Shown piece after piece: positions 34,678 to 43,107 of a DNA stretch of 64,000 nt. The notes below the pieces were generated by a model. The model saw only the letters and a program-made list of their open reading frames with translations. It did not search any database and was not told the DNA's origin. Numbering within the stretch: position 1 is the first letter of the stretch; each line of letters begins with the position of its first letter. The stretch comes from Streptomyces toxytricini. Its GTDB lineage: Bacteria > Actinomycetota > Actinomycetes > Streptomycetales > Streptomycetaceae. The position numbers and the translations under genes are program-made. Location of the stretch: positions 1 through 64,000 of the forward strand of contig NZ_BMTY01000012.1 of the NCBI RefSeq assembly GCF_014649915.1. Reading direction: 5' to 3'.

Positions 34678-35643
34678 ATGCGTGCACTCCTCGTGGCCAA
34701 CCCAGCAGCGACGACCACCAGTGCGCGCACGCGCGACGTCCTGATCCACGCCCTGGCCAGCGAGATGAAGCTGGAGGCGGTGACGACGGAGTACCGGGGG
34801 CACGCCCGGGACCTCGGGCGGCGGGCCGCGGAGAACGGCGTCGACCTGGTGGTGGCCCTCGGCGGCGACGGCACCGTCAACGAGGTCGTCAACGGGATCC
34901 TCCACGACGGGCCCGACCCGGACTCCCTGCCCCGGCTGGCGGTGGTCCCCGGGGGGTCGACGAACGTGTTCGCCCGTGCGCTCGGGCTGCCGAACGACGC
35001 GGTCGAGGCGACGGGCGCCCTGCTGGACGCGCTGCGCGAGCGCCGCGAGCGGACGGTCGGCCTCGGCCACGCGGCCGGCGTCCCGGGCACGGAGGACGAG
35101 TCGGTTCCGGCGCGCTGGTTCACCTTCTGCGCGGGCTTCGGCTTCGACGCGGGCGTCGTGGGGCGGGTCGAACAGCAGCGCGAGCGCGGCAAGCGCTCGA
35201 CGCACGCCCTCTACGTACGGCAGCTCCTGCGCCAGTTCTGGGAGGAGCCGAACCGCCGGCGCGGGACGGTGACGCTGGAGCGTCCGGGCGCGGATCCCGT
35301 GCACGGCCTGGTGCTGTCGATAGTCTGCAACACCTCCCCCTGGACGTACCTGGGGAACCGGCCCCTGTACGCCTCCCCGGAGGCGTCGTTCGACACCGCA
35401 CTTGACGTACTGGCCCTCAGTCGTTTGTCAACTTCGGCCGTCGCGCGCTACGCCACCCAGCTCCTGACCTCGACTCCTGAGCGCGGCCCGCAGGGCAAGC
35501 ACGCCGTGTCCCTGCACGATCTGACGGCCTTCACCTTGCATTCGAAGGTTCCCCTTCCGTTCCAGATGGACGGAGACCACCTCGGTTTGCGCACCAGCGT
35601 TCAGTTCACAGGCGTTCGCCGTGCACTGCGTGTGATTGTGTGA
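34678..35643 (+). CDS. Diacylglycerol/sphingosine-kinase-family lipid kinase
   Basis: A 321-residue lipid kinase. It shows the nucleotide-binding VVALGGDGTVNEVVNGIL (about 59-76), PGGSTNVFARALGLP, and the second-domain segment GFGFDAGVVGRVE. It probably phosphorylates diacylglycerol or a related lipid for membrane-lipid recycling. It is divergent from the small membrane protein and lies upstream of wblE with a 322-bp gap. Confidence 0.9.
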   Translation: MRALLVANPAATTTSARTRDVLIHALASEMKLEAVTTEYRGHARDLGRRAAENGVDLVVALGGDGTVNEVVNGILHDGPDPDSLPRLAVVPGGSTNVFARALGLPNDAVEATGALLDALRERRERTVGLGHAAGVPGTEDESVPARWFTFCAGFGFDAGVVGRVEQQRERGKRSTHALYVRQLLRQFWEEPNRRRGTVTLERPGADPVHGLVLSIVCNTSPWTYLGNRPLYASPEASFDTALDVLALSRLSTSAVARYATQLLTSTPERGPQGKHAVSLHDLTAFTLHSKVPLPFQMDGDHLGLRTSVQFTGVRRALRVIV

Positions 35644-35965
35644 GTGGAAGGCCCCAAACTCCTTTCACTCGAACGTTTACGCGCCGGTCCACCCTCAAGA
35701 TGTAGGGCTGTGACCTAGTAGACACCGATGAATCAAAAAAAACTTTCCGGAAGGGGTTGTATCCCCGTCCGAGGTTTGCGAATCTCTTCATGGCGATCGG
35801 GACGGCCCGCAAGATCCGGCACTCCGACAGACCGCCAGAACCCCTTCCACGAGTCTCCGGCCCACCTTTGAGCAAGCCGGGTGGTCGCCCTTCCCTCCGG
35901 GGGGATTCGTGAAAGCGTTCACATTCACAAGCAACCTGCCCGCAATACAAGGAGATGGAGCAGCC
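35644..35965 (+). other. wblE upstream region
   Basis: 322 bp without a gene. It is markedly more A+T-rich than its surroundings and includes an A8 run near 35737 (aatcaaaaaaaactttcc). This and the tract around 35640-35720 probably hold one or more wblE promoters and a long leader. I could not match a specific sigma or operator consensus. Confidence 0.5.
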
Positions 35966-36223
35966 ATGGACTGGCGTCACAACGCCGTTTGCCGCGAGGA
36001 AGACCCGGAACTCTTCTTCCCCATCGGCAACACCGGTCCTGCGCTGCTGCAGATCGAGGAAGCCAAGGCCGTCTGCCGCCGCTGCCCCGTCATGGAGCAG
36101 TGCCTGCAGTGGGCGCTCGAGTCCGGCCAGGACTCCGGTGTCTGGGGCGGCCTCAGCGAGGACGAGCGCCGCGCCATGAAGCGCCGCGCCGCTCGCAACC
36201 GGGCGCGCAACGCCAGCGCCTGA
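35966..36223 (+). CDS. wblE: WhiB-family iron-sulfur regulator
   Basis: An 85-residue Wbl protein starting MDWRHNAVCREEDPELFFP, with AAGGAG/GGAG upstream. Four Cys at 9, 37, 40 and 46 (CX27CX2CX5C) bind a redox- and NO-sensitive [4Fe-4S] cluster. The GVWGGLSEDERRA turn and the basic tail (KRRAARNRARN) follow. Wbl proteins bind sigma factor region 4 and modulate transcription. The sequence and neighbours fit WblE, a near-ubiquitous member. Confidence 0.93.
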   Translation: MDWRHNAVCREEDPELFFPIGNTGPALLQIEEAKAVCRRCPVMEQCLQWALESGQDSGVWGGLSEDERRAMKRRAARNRARNASA

Positions 36224-36288
36224 CATCGACTTTCGAGCCTCGAGCTGCGGCGCGCAGCACCACCGACAGCGCTCAGCACCGTGCTCTC

Positions 36289-36341
36289 AGCCCCGGAACG
36301 GGACCTCCGCCAGCCACCGCTGGACGGTCCCGGCCGGGGCT
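36289..36341. terminator. Bidirectional hairpin between wblE and the sensor kinase
   Basis: AGCCCCGG (36289-36296) pairs with CCGGGGCT (36334-36341), and GGGACC (36300-36305) with GGTCCC (36326-36331), with a small internal loop. Confidence 0.65.
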
Positions 36342-36426
36342 CAGTGCTGCCCGGGGGCTACGTAGCGTGAACACGGCCCGCAGGTCGCCGCCACCGTCCC
36401 GTCACACGGCGTGACGGGGCTGCGCG

Positions 36427-37905
36427 TCACTTCTGGGGGCTGACGGGCACGTCGAGGACGACCTTGGTGCCGCGCGGCTCGGCCCGGACCATGTCGAAGG
36501 AGCCGCCGAGCTCGCCCTCCACCAGCGTCCGGACGATCTGCAGGCCGAGGTTGCCGGCGCTCTTCGGGTCGAAGCCCTCCGGCAGCCCGGAGCCGTCGTC
36601 CAGCACCGTGATCAGCAGCCGCCCGTCCGCCCGCCCGGTGCCGCTGCGCGCCGCGGTCACCTCCACGGTGCCGCCCTCCCCCTGGGTGAAGGCGTGCTCC
36701 AGCGCGTTCTGCAGGATCTCGGTCAGCACCATCGACAGCGGGGTGGCGACCTCCGCGTCCAGGATCCCGAACCGCCCCACGCGCCGGCAGTCCACCTTGC
36801 CCGGCGAGATCTCCGCCACCATCGCGATCACCCGGTCGGCGATCTCGTCGAACTCCACGCGCTCGTCCAGGTTCTGTGAGAGCGTCTCGTGCACGATCGC
36901 GATCGAACCGACGCGCCGCACCGCCTCGTTGAGGGCTTCGCGGCCGCTCTCCGAATCCATCCGGCGGGCCTGCAGCCGCAGGAGCGCGGCCACCGTCTGG
37001 AGGTTGTTCTTCACCCGGTGGTGGATCTCCCGGATGGTCGCGTCCTTGGTGATCAGTTCGCGTTCGCGACGGCGCAGTTCGGTGACGTCGCGGCAGAGGA
37101 CGAGGGAGCCGATCCTGGTGCCCTTGGGCTTGAGCGGGATCGCGCGGAGCTGGATCACCCCGCCGCTGCCCTCGACCTCGGTCTCGCGGGGGGCCCAGCC
37201 GCTGGCGAGCTTCGCGAGCGCCTCGTCCACCGGGCCGCGGGAGGGCGCCAGTTCGGCGGTGGTCGTGCCGAGGTGCTGGCCGACCAGGTCGGAGGCGAGT
37301 CCCAGCCGGTGGTACGCGGACAGCGCGTTGGGCGAGGCGTACGTGACGACCCCGTCGGCGTCGAGCCGCATCAGGCCGTCCCCGACCCGCGGCGAGGCGT
37401 CCATGTCGACCTGCTGGCCGGGGAACGGGAAGGTGCCCGCCGCGATCATCTGCGCCAGGTCCGAGGCGGACTGCAGGTAGGTCAGCTCCAGCCGGCTCGG
37501 TGTACGGACCGTGAGCAGGTTGGTGTTGCGGGCGATCACTCCGAGTACGCGGCCCTCGCGGCGCACCGGGATCGACTCGACGCGGACAGGGACCTCCTCG
37601 CGCCACTCCGGATCGCCCTCGCGCACGATGCGGCCCTCGTCGAGGGCCGCGTCGAGGAGGGGCCTGCGGCCGCGCGGGACCAGATGGCCGACCATGTCGT
37701 CCTGGTAGGAGGTCGGGCCGGTGTTCGGGCGCATCTGCGCGACCGAGACGTACCGGGTGCCGTCCAGGGTGGGCACCCACAGCACCAGGTCGGCGAAGGA
37801 GAGGTCGGAGAGCAGCTGCCACTCCGAGACCAGGAGGTGCAGCCATTCCAGGTCGGTCTCGCCGAGCGCGGTGTGGTGGCGTACGAGGTCGTTCATGGAG
37901 GGCAC
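36427..37905 (-). CDS. Orphan HisKA_2-type sensor histidine kinase
   Basis: About 492 residues; the start may be GTG 37905 or ATG 37896, neither with a clear RBS. An N-terminal GAF-like domain (about 10-155, with DLVLWVPTLDGTRYVSVAQ) and a PAS domain (about 180-285, DADGVVTYASPNALSAYHRL) precede the HisKA_2 H-box REIHHRVKNNLQTVAALLRL. The HATPase domain has EILQNALEHAF, DDGSGLPEGF and GNLGLQIVRTLVEGELGG. It is soluble, with no membrane helices. No response regulator is adjacent. It is conserved beside wblE in Streptomyces. Confidence 0.9.
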   Translation of the reverse strand: MPSMNDLVRHHTALGETDLEWLHLLVSEWQLLSDLSFADLVLWVPTLDGTRYVSVAQMRPNTGPTSYQDDMVGHLVPRGRRPLLDAALDEGRIVREGDPEWREEVPVRVESIPVRREGRVLGVIARNTNLLTVRTPSRLELTYLQSASDLAQMIAAGTFPFPGQQVDMDASPRVGDGLMRLDADGVVTYASPNALSAYHRLGLASDLVGQHLGTTTAELAPSRGPVDEALAKLASGWAPRETEVEGSGGVIQLRAIPLKPKGTRIGSLVLCRDVTELRRRERELITKDATIREIHHRVKNNLQTVAALLRLQARRMDSESGREALNEAVRRVGSIAIVHETLSQNLDERVEFDEIADRVIAMVAEISPGKVDCRRVGRFGILDAEVATPLSMVLTEILQNALEHAFTQGEGGTVEVTAARSGTGRADGRLLITVLDDGSGLPEGFDPKSAGNLGLQIVRTLVEGELGGSFDMVRAEPRGTKVVLDVPVSPQK

Positions 37906-38041
37906 GTGGCGAGCGTACCCCGGGCTCGGGCCATGACTTTCCCCACGGCGACTACCGGGGAGTATCCAGGAGGGGCGTACTCCGCGTAGTGTTGGAGGAA
38001 GTGACGGGTTTCCGAACCCCGACATTGGATGGACAGAACAG

Positions 38042-38057
38042 AATGGTCTAGTCCACA
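38042..38057 (+). promoter_or_regulatory. Second DasR box (dre), far upstream of nagB
   Basis: AATGGTCTAGTCCACA matches the dre consensus ACTGGTCTAGACCACT at 12 of 16 positions. It lies 137 bp upstream of the sensor-kinase start and 455 bp upstream of nagB, so it could control either. Confidence 0.6.
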
Positions 38058-38469
38058 ATTGACGTAAGCTTCCGCCCTCCCCGCACAGGAGGACGGATCG
38101 AGGTGGGCCGCGCGCTCTGCCCTGACCGCGCAGGCAGCCTCCCAACCGGCCTTCGGGAACCGCACACCCGTCGGCCGTAAGTACTCCGGGCTACGGTGCC
38201 GGGCGGGTTGAGGGTCCCGCCCCGGCACCGTGGCCCAGAGGAATCCCAGGGCCTCTCCCCTTTTTCCGGCGCACGGCCCCCTTCTCCGCGTAGGGCATCC
38301 CCGTCCGCCGGCTCCCGGCGCACCCCCGTACCGCCGCGCCCGCACACCTGCCGTACCGCCGCCGCGCCTGCGCACCTCCCGCGCCCCTGCCCGCAGGCCG
38401 TGTCCGCGGATCGGGACGACCATGGAAGAAGGCCGGATTTCCCGGCCCGCGCCGTCCCGACTCTGTTAG

Positions 38470-38485
38470 ATTGGTCTATACCACC
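38470..38485 (+). promoter_or_regulatory. DasR box (dre) of nagB
   Basis: ATTGGTCTATACCACC matches the dre consensus ACTGGTCTAGACCACT at 13 of 16 positions and keeps the TGGTCTA-TACCA core dyad. It ends 26 bp before the nagB start, consistent with GlcNAc-responsive repression by DasR. Confidence 0.82.
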
Positions 38486-38511
38486 CATCACTCCAGATCG
38501 GCAGGCCACGC

Positions 38512-39297
38512 GTGGAAGTTGTCATCGTCCCGGACGCCAAGGCAGGCGGCGAGCTCATCGCGGAGTCCATGGCCGCCCTGCTCCGCCGCAAGCCCGACGC
38601 CCTGCTGGGCGTGGCGACCGGCTCCACCCCGCTGCCCGTGTACGAGGCCCTCGCGCGCAAGGTGAAGGCCGGCGAGGTGGACGCCTCCCGGGCCCGCGTC
38701 TGCCAGCTCGACGAGTACGTCGGCCTGCCCGCCGGGCACCCCGAGTCCTACCGCGCCACCGTGCTCCGCGAGGTCGTCGAGCCCCTCGGCCTGCCGGAGG
38801 CCTCCTTCATGGGCCCCGACGGCTCCGCAGAGGACCTCCCGGCCGCCTGCGAGGCGTACGACCGCGCCCTCGCCGAGGCCGGCGGCGTCGACCTCCAGCT
38901 GCTGGGCATCGGCACCGACGGGCACATCGGCTTCAACGAGCCGTGCTCCTCGCTCGCCTCGCGCACCCGCATCAAGACGCTGACCCGGCAGACCCGCGTC
39001 GACAACGCGCGCTTCTTCGACGGCGACCTGGAGCAGGTCCCGCACCACGTGATCACCCAGGGCATCGGCACCATCCTCGACGCCCGCCACCTGGTGCTGC
39101 TCGCCACCGGCGAGGGCAAGGCCGAGGCCGTCGCGCAGACCGTCGAGGGCCCGCTGTCCGCGCTGGTCCCGGCCTCCGCGCTGCAGCTGCACCGGCACGC
39201 GACGGTCGTCGTGGACGAGGCCGCCGCCTCCAAGCTGAAGCTCGCGGACTACTTCCGCCACACCTACGCGAACAAGCCCTCCTGGCAGGGCCTGTAA
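38512..39297 (+). CDS. nagB: Glucosamine-6-phosphate deaminase
   Basis: A 261-residue enzyme, from GTG, that converts glucosamine-6-phosphate to fructose-6-phosphate and ammonia at the end of GlcNAc catabolism. Motifs: GVATGSTPLPVYEAL (phosphate loop), QLDEYVGL with the catalytic Asp, LLGIGTDGHIGFNEP (active-site Asp and His), and TQGIGTILDARHLVLLATG. Regulation by DasR is supported by the adjacent dre. It converges on the nagZ-das operon. Confidence 0.96.
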   Translation: MEVVIVPDAKAGGELIAESMAALLRRKPDALLGVATGSTPLPVYEALARKVKAGEVDASRARVCQLDEYVGLPAGHPESYRATVLREVVEPLGLPEASFMGPDGSAEDLPAACEAYDRALAEAGGVDLQLLGIGTDGHIGFNEPCSSLASRTRIKTLTRQTRVDNARFFDGDLEQVPHHVITQGIGTILDARHLVLLATGEGKAEAVAQTVEGPLSALVPASALQLHRHATVVVDEAAASKLKLADYFRHTYANKPSWQGL

Positions 39298-39303
39298 GCC
39301 CCG

Positions 39304-39329
39304 GCGGCGCCCCGCGCGAGGGGCGCCGC
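39304..39329. terminator. Hairpin terminator after nagB
   Basis: GCGGCGCCCC and GGGGCGCCGC form a perfect 10-bp stem around GCGCGA, starting 7 bp after the nagB stop. Confidence 0.75.
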
Positions 39330-39356
39330 ACCCGGCGGCAGCAGCGGCAGGCCGAA

Positions 39357-39384
39357 GGCCGGGCCCCCTCCACAGGGCCCGGCC
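39357..39384. terminator. Second hairpin between nagB and nagZ
   Basis: GGCCGGGCCC and GGGCCCGGCC form a perfect 10-bp stem with an 8-nt loop. It is placed to stop the minus-strand das-nagZ transcript. Confidence 0.65.
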
Positions 39385-39455
39385 TCCGGTGTCTTCGCCG
39401 CCGCCTCCCCGGGCCGCCGGCACCCCACGCGCCGACGGACCGGGAAGGGACGGTC

Positions 39456-40970
39456 TCAGCCGCCCGCGATGACCTCCGCGGCGGCCCGCCCGCACACGGG
39501 CGCAGCGCCGTGCGTGGCGATGTACAGCGCCCCTCGGGGCTCGGCCCGGGGCAGGCCCATCTCGACGACGACCGTGTCGGGGCGGACCGCGACGAGCCCG
39601 TCCAGCACCTCGGCCATCCACGCGTGGCGGTGGGCGTCGCGCACGACGGCGACGACCGTGCGGCCGCCGGCCGCGGCGAGGACGTCCTGCGCCGAGGCCC
39701 CTTCCGGGAAGACGCCCGATGCGGTGCCCGGGAGTACCTCGGCCAGCGCGCCGGCCAGGCCCCACGGCGTCTCGTCGCCCACCGCGATGTTCGCGACGGG
39801 CGCGAGGGTGGCCACGTACGGGGCCGTGAGGGGGGCGGGGGTGCCGGAGACGGTGACCGCGCGGCGGGCCGCCTCCAGGCCGATGCCGGGCGCGCCCCCC
39901 TGCGGCGCGCCCGGCACCGCGCCGGCCGCGGTCCGGGCCGAGGCCGTCCACCCGGCCAGGGCCCGGACCCGGGCCGCGGCGTCCGCGAGCCGCTCCTCGG
40001 ACAGCGTCCCCTCGCGCACGGCCGCGACGAGGGCGTCGCGCAGCCGCAGCACGGTGCCCTCGTCGGCGAGCCCGCCGCCGACGCAGATCGCGTCCGCGCC
40101 GGCGGCGATGGCGAGGACGGAGCCGCGCTCGATGCCGTACGTCCCGGCGATGGCGTTCATCTCCATGCCGTCGGTGACGATGAGGCCCTCGTAGCCGAGC
40201 TCCTTGCGCAGCAGGCCGGTCAGGATCTGCGGGCTGAGCGTGGCCGGCCGGGTCGGGTCCAGGGCCGGTACGAGGATGTGGGCGCTCATCACGGCCTTGG
40301 TGCCGGCCTCGATGGCGGCCCGGAAGGGGACGAGCTCGCGGGCGGCGAGGGTGTCGAGGTCGGCGTCGATGCGCGGCAGCGCGTGGTGCGAGTCGACGTT
40401 GGTGTCGCCGTGGCCGGGGAAGTGCTTGGTGCAGGCGGCCACGCCGGTGGCCTGGAGGCCCTCCACGTAGGCGGCGGTGTGCCGGGCGGCGAGGGCGGTG
40501 TCGGCGCCGAAGGAGCGGACGCCGATGACCGGGTTGTCGGGGTTGGAGTTGACGTCCGCCGAGGGGGCCCAGTTGAAGTTGACGCCGCACTCGGCGAGGC
40601 GGCGGCCCAGCTCGCGGGCGACCTCTCGGGTCAGGGCGGTGTCGTCGACGGCGCCGAGGGCGAGGTTGCCGGGGAAGGAGGAGCCTCCGCGGACCTCCAG
40701 CCGGGTGACGTCGCCGCCCTCCTCGTCGATGGCGACGAGGACGTCCTCCCGCTCGGCGCGCAGCTGCGCGGTGAGCGCCGCGAGCTGGGCGGGGGAGGTG
40801 ATGTTGCGGCCGAAGAGGCCGACGGAGACCAGGCCCTCGGAGAGGCGGCGCAGCAGCCAGGCGGGGGCGGTGGTGCCCTCGAAGCCGGGCTGGAGGACGG
40901 CGAGGGCGTCGCGGGCGAGGGCGTCGCCCTGGCCTCCGGGGGCCGCGGTGCCGTGCGCAAGGACGGTCAT
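39456..40970 (-). CDS. nagZ: Glycoside hydrolase family 3, beta-N-acetylglucosaminidase (DasD/NagZ type)
   Basis: A 504-residue cytoplasmic enzyme (no signal peptide) starting at ATG 40970, 5 nt after dasC. The GH3 core has DVLVAIDEEGGDVTRL, KHFPGHGDTNVDSHHALPRID (NagZ signature with catalytic His/Asp dyad), and LIVTDGMEMNAIAGTYG with the nucleophile Asp. It releases GlcNAc from imported chitobiose, fitting its place in the das operon. The C-terminal 150 residues form the second alpha/beta domain. Confidence 0.93.
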   Translation of the reverse strand: MTVLAHGTAAPGGQGDALARDALAVLQPGFEGTTAPAWLLRRLSEGLVSVGLFGRNITSPAQLAALTAQLRAEREDVLVAIDEEGGDVTRLEVRGGSSFPGNLALGAVDDTALTREVARELGRRLAECGVNFNWAPSADVNSNPDNPVIGVRSFGADTALAARHTAAYVEGLQATGVAACTKHFPGHGDTNVDSHHALPRIDADLDTLAARELVPFRAAIEAGTKAVMSAHILVPALDPTRPATLSPQILTGLLRKELGYEGLIVTDGMEMNAIAGTYGIERGSVLAIAAGADAICVGGGLADEGTVLRLRDALVAAVREGTLSEERLADAAARVRALAGWTASARTAAGAVPGAPQGGAPGIGLEAARRAVTVSGTPAPLTAPYVATLAPVANIAVGDETPWGLAGALAEVLPGTASGVFPEGASAQDVLAAAGGRTVVAVVRDAHRHAWMAEVLDGLVAVRPDTVVVEMGLPRAEPRGALYIATHGAAPVCGRAAAEVIAGG

Positions 40971-40975
40971 GGCGT

Positions 40976-41866
40976 TTATCCCTTCACGGCGCCGGCGGTC
41001 ATGCCGCCGACGGCCTTGCGCTGGAGGAAGACGAAGATGACCAGGACGGGGACCGCGAAGAGCGAGGACGCGGCCATGGTGGCGCCCCAGTCGTTGCCGA
41101 AGGCGGTCTGGAACTGGGTCAGCCACAGCGGCAGGGTCTGCGCCGCCTTGTCCTTGTTGAGGATCAGGACCATGGCGAACTCGTTCCAGGCGGTGATGAA
41201 GCCGAAGAGCGAGGTGGACATCAGGCCCGGCGCGAGCAGCGGGAAGATCACCTTCCGGAAGGCCTGGCCCCGGGTGCAGCCGTCGATCTGGGCGGCCTCC
41301 TCCAGGGTCACCGGGACGGCGGCGATGAAGCCGCGCAGGGTCCAGATGGTGAAGGGCAGGACCATCACGAAGTAGATCGCGGTGAGCAGGCCGAGGCTGT
41401 TCAGCATCTCGGCGTCCCGGGCAATCATGTACATGGCGATGACCATGACCTCCCAGGGGGCCATCTGCGCCATCATCACGCCGAGGACGAGCCCCTTGCG
41501 GCCGGCGAAGCGCATGCGGGCGATGGCGAAGCTCGCGGCGAGCGCGACGAGCAGGGCCAGCAGTACGGCGCCGACGGTCACGAGCAGACTGTTCTGCACG
41601 TACGTCCAGAAGAACTCGACGCCGGTGGCCTTGGTGAAGTTGTCCAGCGTCGGGGTGAAGAAGAAGACGGGGTCCTTGGCGAGGATCTCCCCCGACGGCT
41701 TGAACGCCGAGGAGAACATCCAGTAGACGGGGAAGAGGAAGAGCGCCGCCAGGGCCAGGGCGCCCGCGTTCTTCACGACGGCCGCCGGGCGCAGGGGGCG
41801 CCGGGTGCGCAGGCGCGGGCGCTGCGGGGCGGCGGGGGCGGGCTTCGGCGCGGTGGTGGTGCTCAC
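40976..41866 (-). CDS. dasC: Chitobiose ABC importer permease DasC
   Basis: A 296-residue MalG-type permease from GTG 41866, whose start overlaps the dasB stop (GTGA). Six membrane helices are visible, beginning at ALALAALFLFPVYWMFSSAFK, and the EAA loop is EAAQIDGCTRGQAFRKVIFPLL. It forms the translocation pore with DasB. No ATPase gene is present in the operon; the shared ATPase MsiK, encoded elsewhere, is the known partner in Streptomyces. Confidence 0.94.
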   Translation of the reverse strand: MSTTTAPKPAPAAPQRPRLRTRRPLRPAAVVKNAGALALAALFLFPVYWMFSSAFKPSGEILAKDPVFFFTPTLDNFTKATGVEFFWTYVQNSLLVTVGAVLLALLVALAASFAIARMRFAGRKGLVLGVMMAQMAPWEVMVIAMYMIARDAEMLNSLGLLTAIYFVMVLPFTIWTLRGFIAAVPVTLEEAAQIDGCTRGQAFRKVIFPLLAPGLMSTSLFGFITAWNEFAMVLILNKDKAAQTLPLWLTQFQTAFGNDWGATMAASSLFAVPVLVIFVFLQRKAVGGMTAGAVKG

Positions 41867-42891
41867 TGCTCCTCCTCCTGCTTCAGGATCAGGCGGAAGT
41901 AGAAGGACATGACGACCACGAGCATCACGATCGTCAGGACGGAGATGGCCGCGGCGAGCGCGTAGTGGCCCTGGCTCTGGCCCTCGACGAACGCGAAGAC
42001 GGGCAGGGTCTCGGAGGCGCGGTCCGGGCCGCCGCGGTTCATCGCGTACACCTGGGTGAAGGCCTTGAAGACCCAGATGACCTCAAGGAACGTGGTGACG
42101 AGGAAGAACGGCTTGAGGTTGGGGAAGACGACCTGCCAGAAGGTCTGCCAGCCGTTCGCGCCGTCCATGCGGGCGGCCTCGTAGAGCTCGCCGCCGACCG
42201 TGGTGAGGCCGGCGTACATGTTGAGCGCGACGAAGGGGACCGAGCCCCAGACGACCAGGACCGTGATGATCACCAGGGTGGACAGGCCGGACTCGAACCA
42301 GTTGTGCTGCTCGTAGCCGGAGAAACCGAGCGTGCGCATCAGCCAGTTCATGACGCCGAACTGCTCGTCGAACAGCCACTGGAAGACGGTCACGGAGGCG
42401 ACGATCGGCATGGCCCAGGCCATGACGAGGGCCATCGACAGCACGAGCCGCATCCACTTGCCGAGGCGGTTCAGCAGCAGCCCGATGAGGCTGCCGACCA
42501 CCATGATCACGGCGACGTTGGCGGCGGTGAAGAGGAACGAGCGCAGGACGACGGTCCAGAACTGCGCGTCGCCGAGCAGCTGGGTGTAGTTCTCGACGCC
42601 GTGGAACGGTGCCTTGCGCTGGATGAACTCGATCTTGTCGACCTTCTGGAACGACAGGATCACGTTCTTGGCGAGCGGGTACAGGAGCAGGACGGCCATG
42701 CTGAGCACGGCCGGCGCGACCAGGAGGTACGGCAACCATCCCGAGGGGAGCGCCGCTCTGCGCCCGCGAGGAGCGGGGGCCGCCTCCGGGACGCCGGCGG
42801 GCCGCTGCGGCGGCTGCGGCGCCTTGGGCCCCCCGGGCTCGTGGGGTGCGTCCTGTGGAGCGGTCGCCGCTCCCTGGGAGTGCACGGTCAT
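41863..42891 (-). CDS. dasB: Chitobiose ABC importer permease DasB
   Basis: A 342-residue MalF-type permease with a 50-residue Pro/Ala-rich cytoplasmic head and six helices. The EAA loop is EAARMDGANGWQTFWQVVFPNL. It is separated from dasA by 216 bp containing a very strong hairpin, which could lower its expression relative to the binding protein. It overlaps dasC by four bases. Confidence 0.94.
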   Translation of the reverse strand: MTVHSQGAATAPQDAPHEPGGPKAPQPPQRPAGVPEAAPAPRGRRAALPSGWLPYLLVAPAVLSMAVLLLYPLAKNVILSFQKVDKIEFIQRKAPFHGVENYTQLLGDAQFWTVVLRSFLFTAANVAVIMVVGSLIGLLLNRLGKWMRLVLSMALVMAWAMPIVASVTVFQWLFDEQFGVMNWLMRTLGFSGYEQHNWFESGLSTLVIITVLVVWGSVPFVALNMYAGLTTVGGELYEAARMDGANGWQTFWQVVFPNLKPFFLVTTFLEVIWVFKAFTQVYAMNRGGPDRASETLPVFAFVEGQSQGHYALAAAISVLTIVMLVVVMSFYFRLILKQEEEQ

Positions 42892-42986
42892 GTCTTGGTT
42901 TCCTCGCGGTTGACGGTGGCGACCGGCGGGCGGCCCGCCCGGTCGGCGGCGGGCGGGCGGGCGGCGCGCCTGCGTCCCTCCCTGCG

Positions 42987-43035
42987 ACCCGGGGGCGCGG
43001 CGGGCGCCGCCGGGGCGCCCGCCGCACCCCCGGGT
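42987..43035 (-). terminator. Strong intra-operon hairpin between dasA and dasB
   Basis: On the minus strand ACCCGGGGG pairs with CCCCCGGGT (outer 9 bp) and, after one mismatch, GCGGCGGGCGCC pairs with its exact complement (inner 12 bp) around a 5-nt loop. It is probably a partial terminator or 3'-end stabiliser that gives more DasA than permease. Confidence 0.7.
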
Positions 43036-43107
43036 GCGTTCACTGCTGTGCTGCGCGGGCCGATCGGCCCGGGCGGGGTGTGGCGCCGCAGCAGGTGCTG
43101 CGGGACG

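Larger units (their letters stand above)
37906..38511. other. Large divergent intergenic region between sensor kinase and nagB
   Basis: 606 bp with no supported gene; ORFs here have poor codon bias. Near 38030-38060 there is an A+T-rich patch (gacagaacagaatgg... caattgacg) with one DasR-box-like site. A second DasR box sits at 38470-38485 before nagB. The stretch 38180-38400 is G+C-rich and looks like untranslated or decaying sequence. Confidence 0.5.

Noticed and set aside
35737..35770. SigR-type promoter before wblE (GGAAG ... GTT)
   Set aside because: The -35 deviates from GGGAAT and the spacing is about 20 instead of 18, so the match is not convincing.
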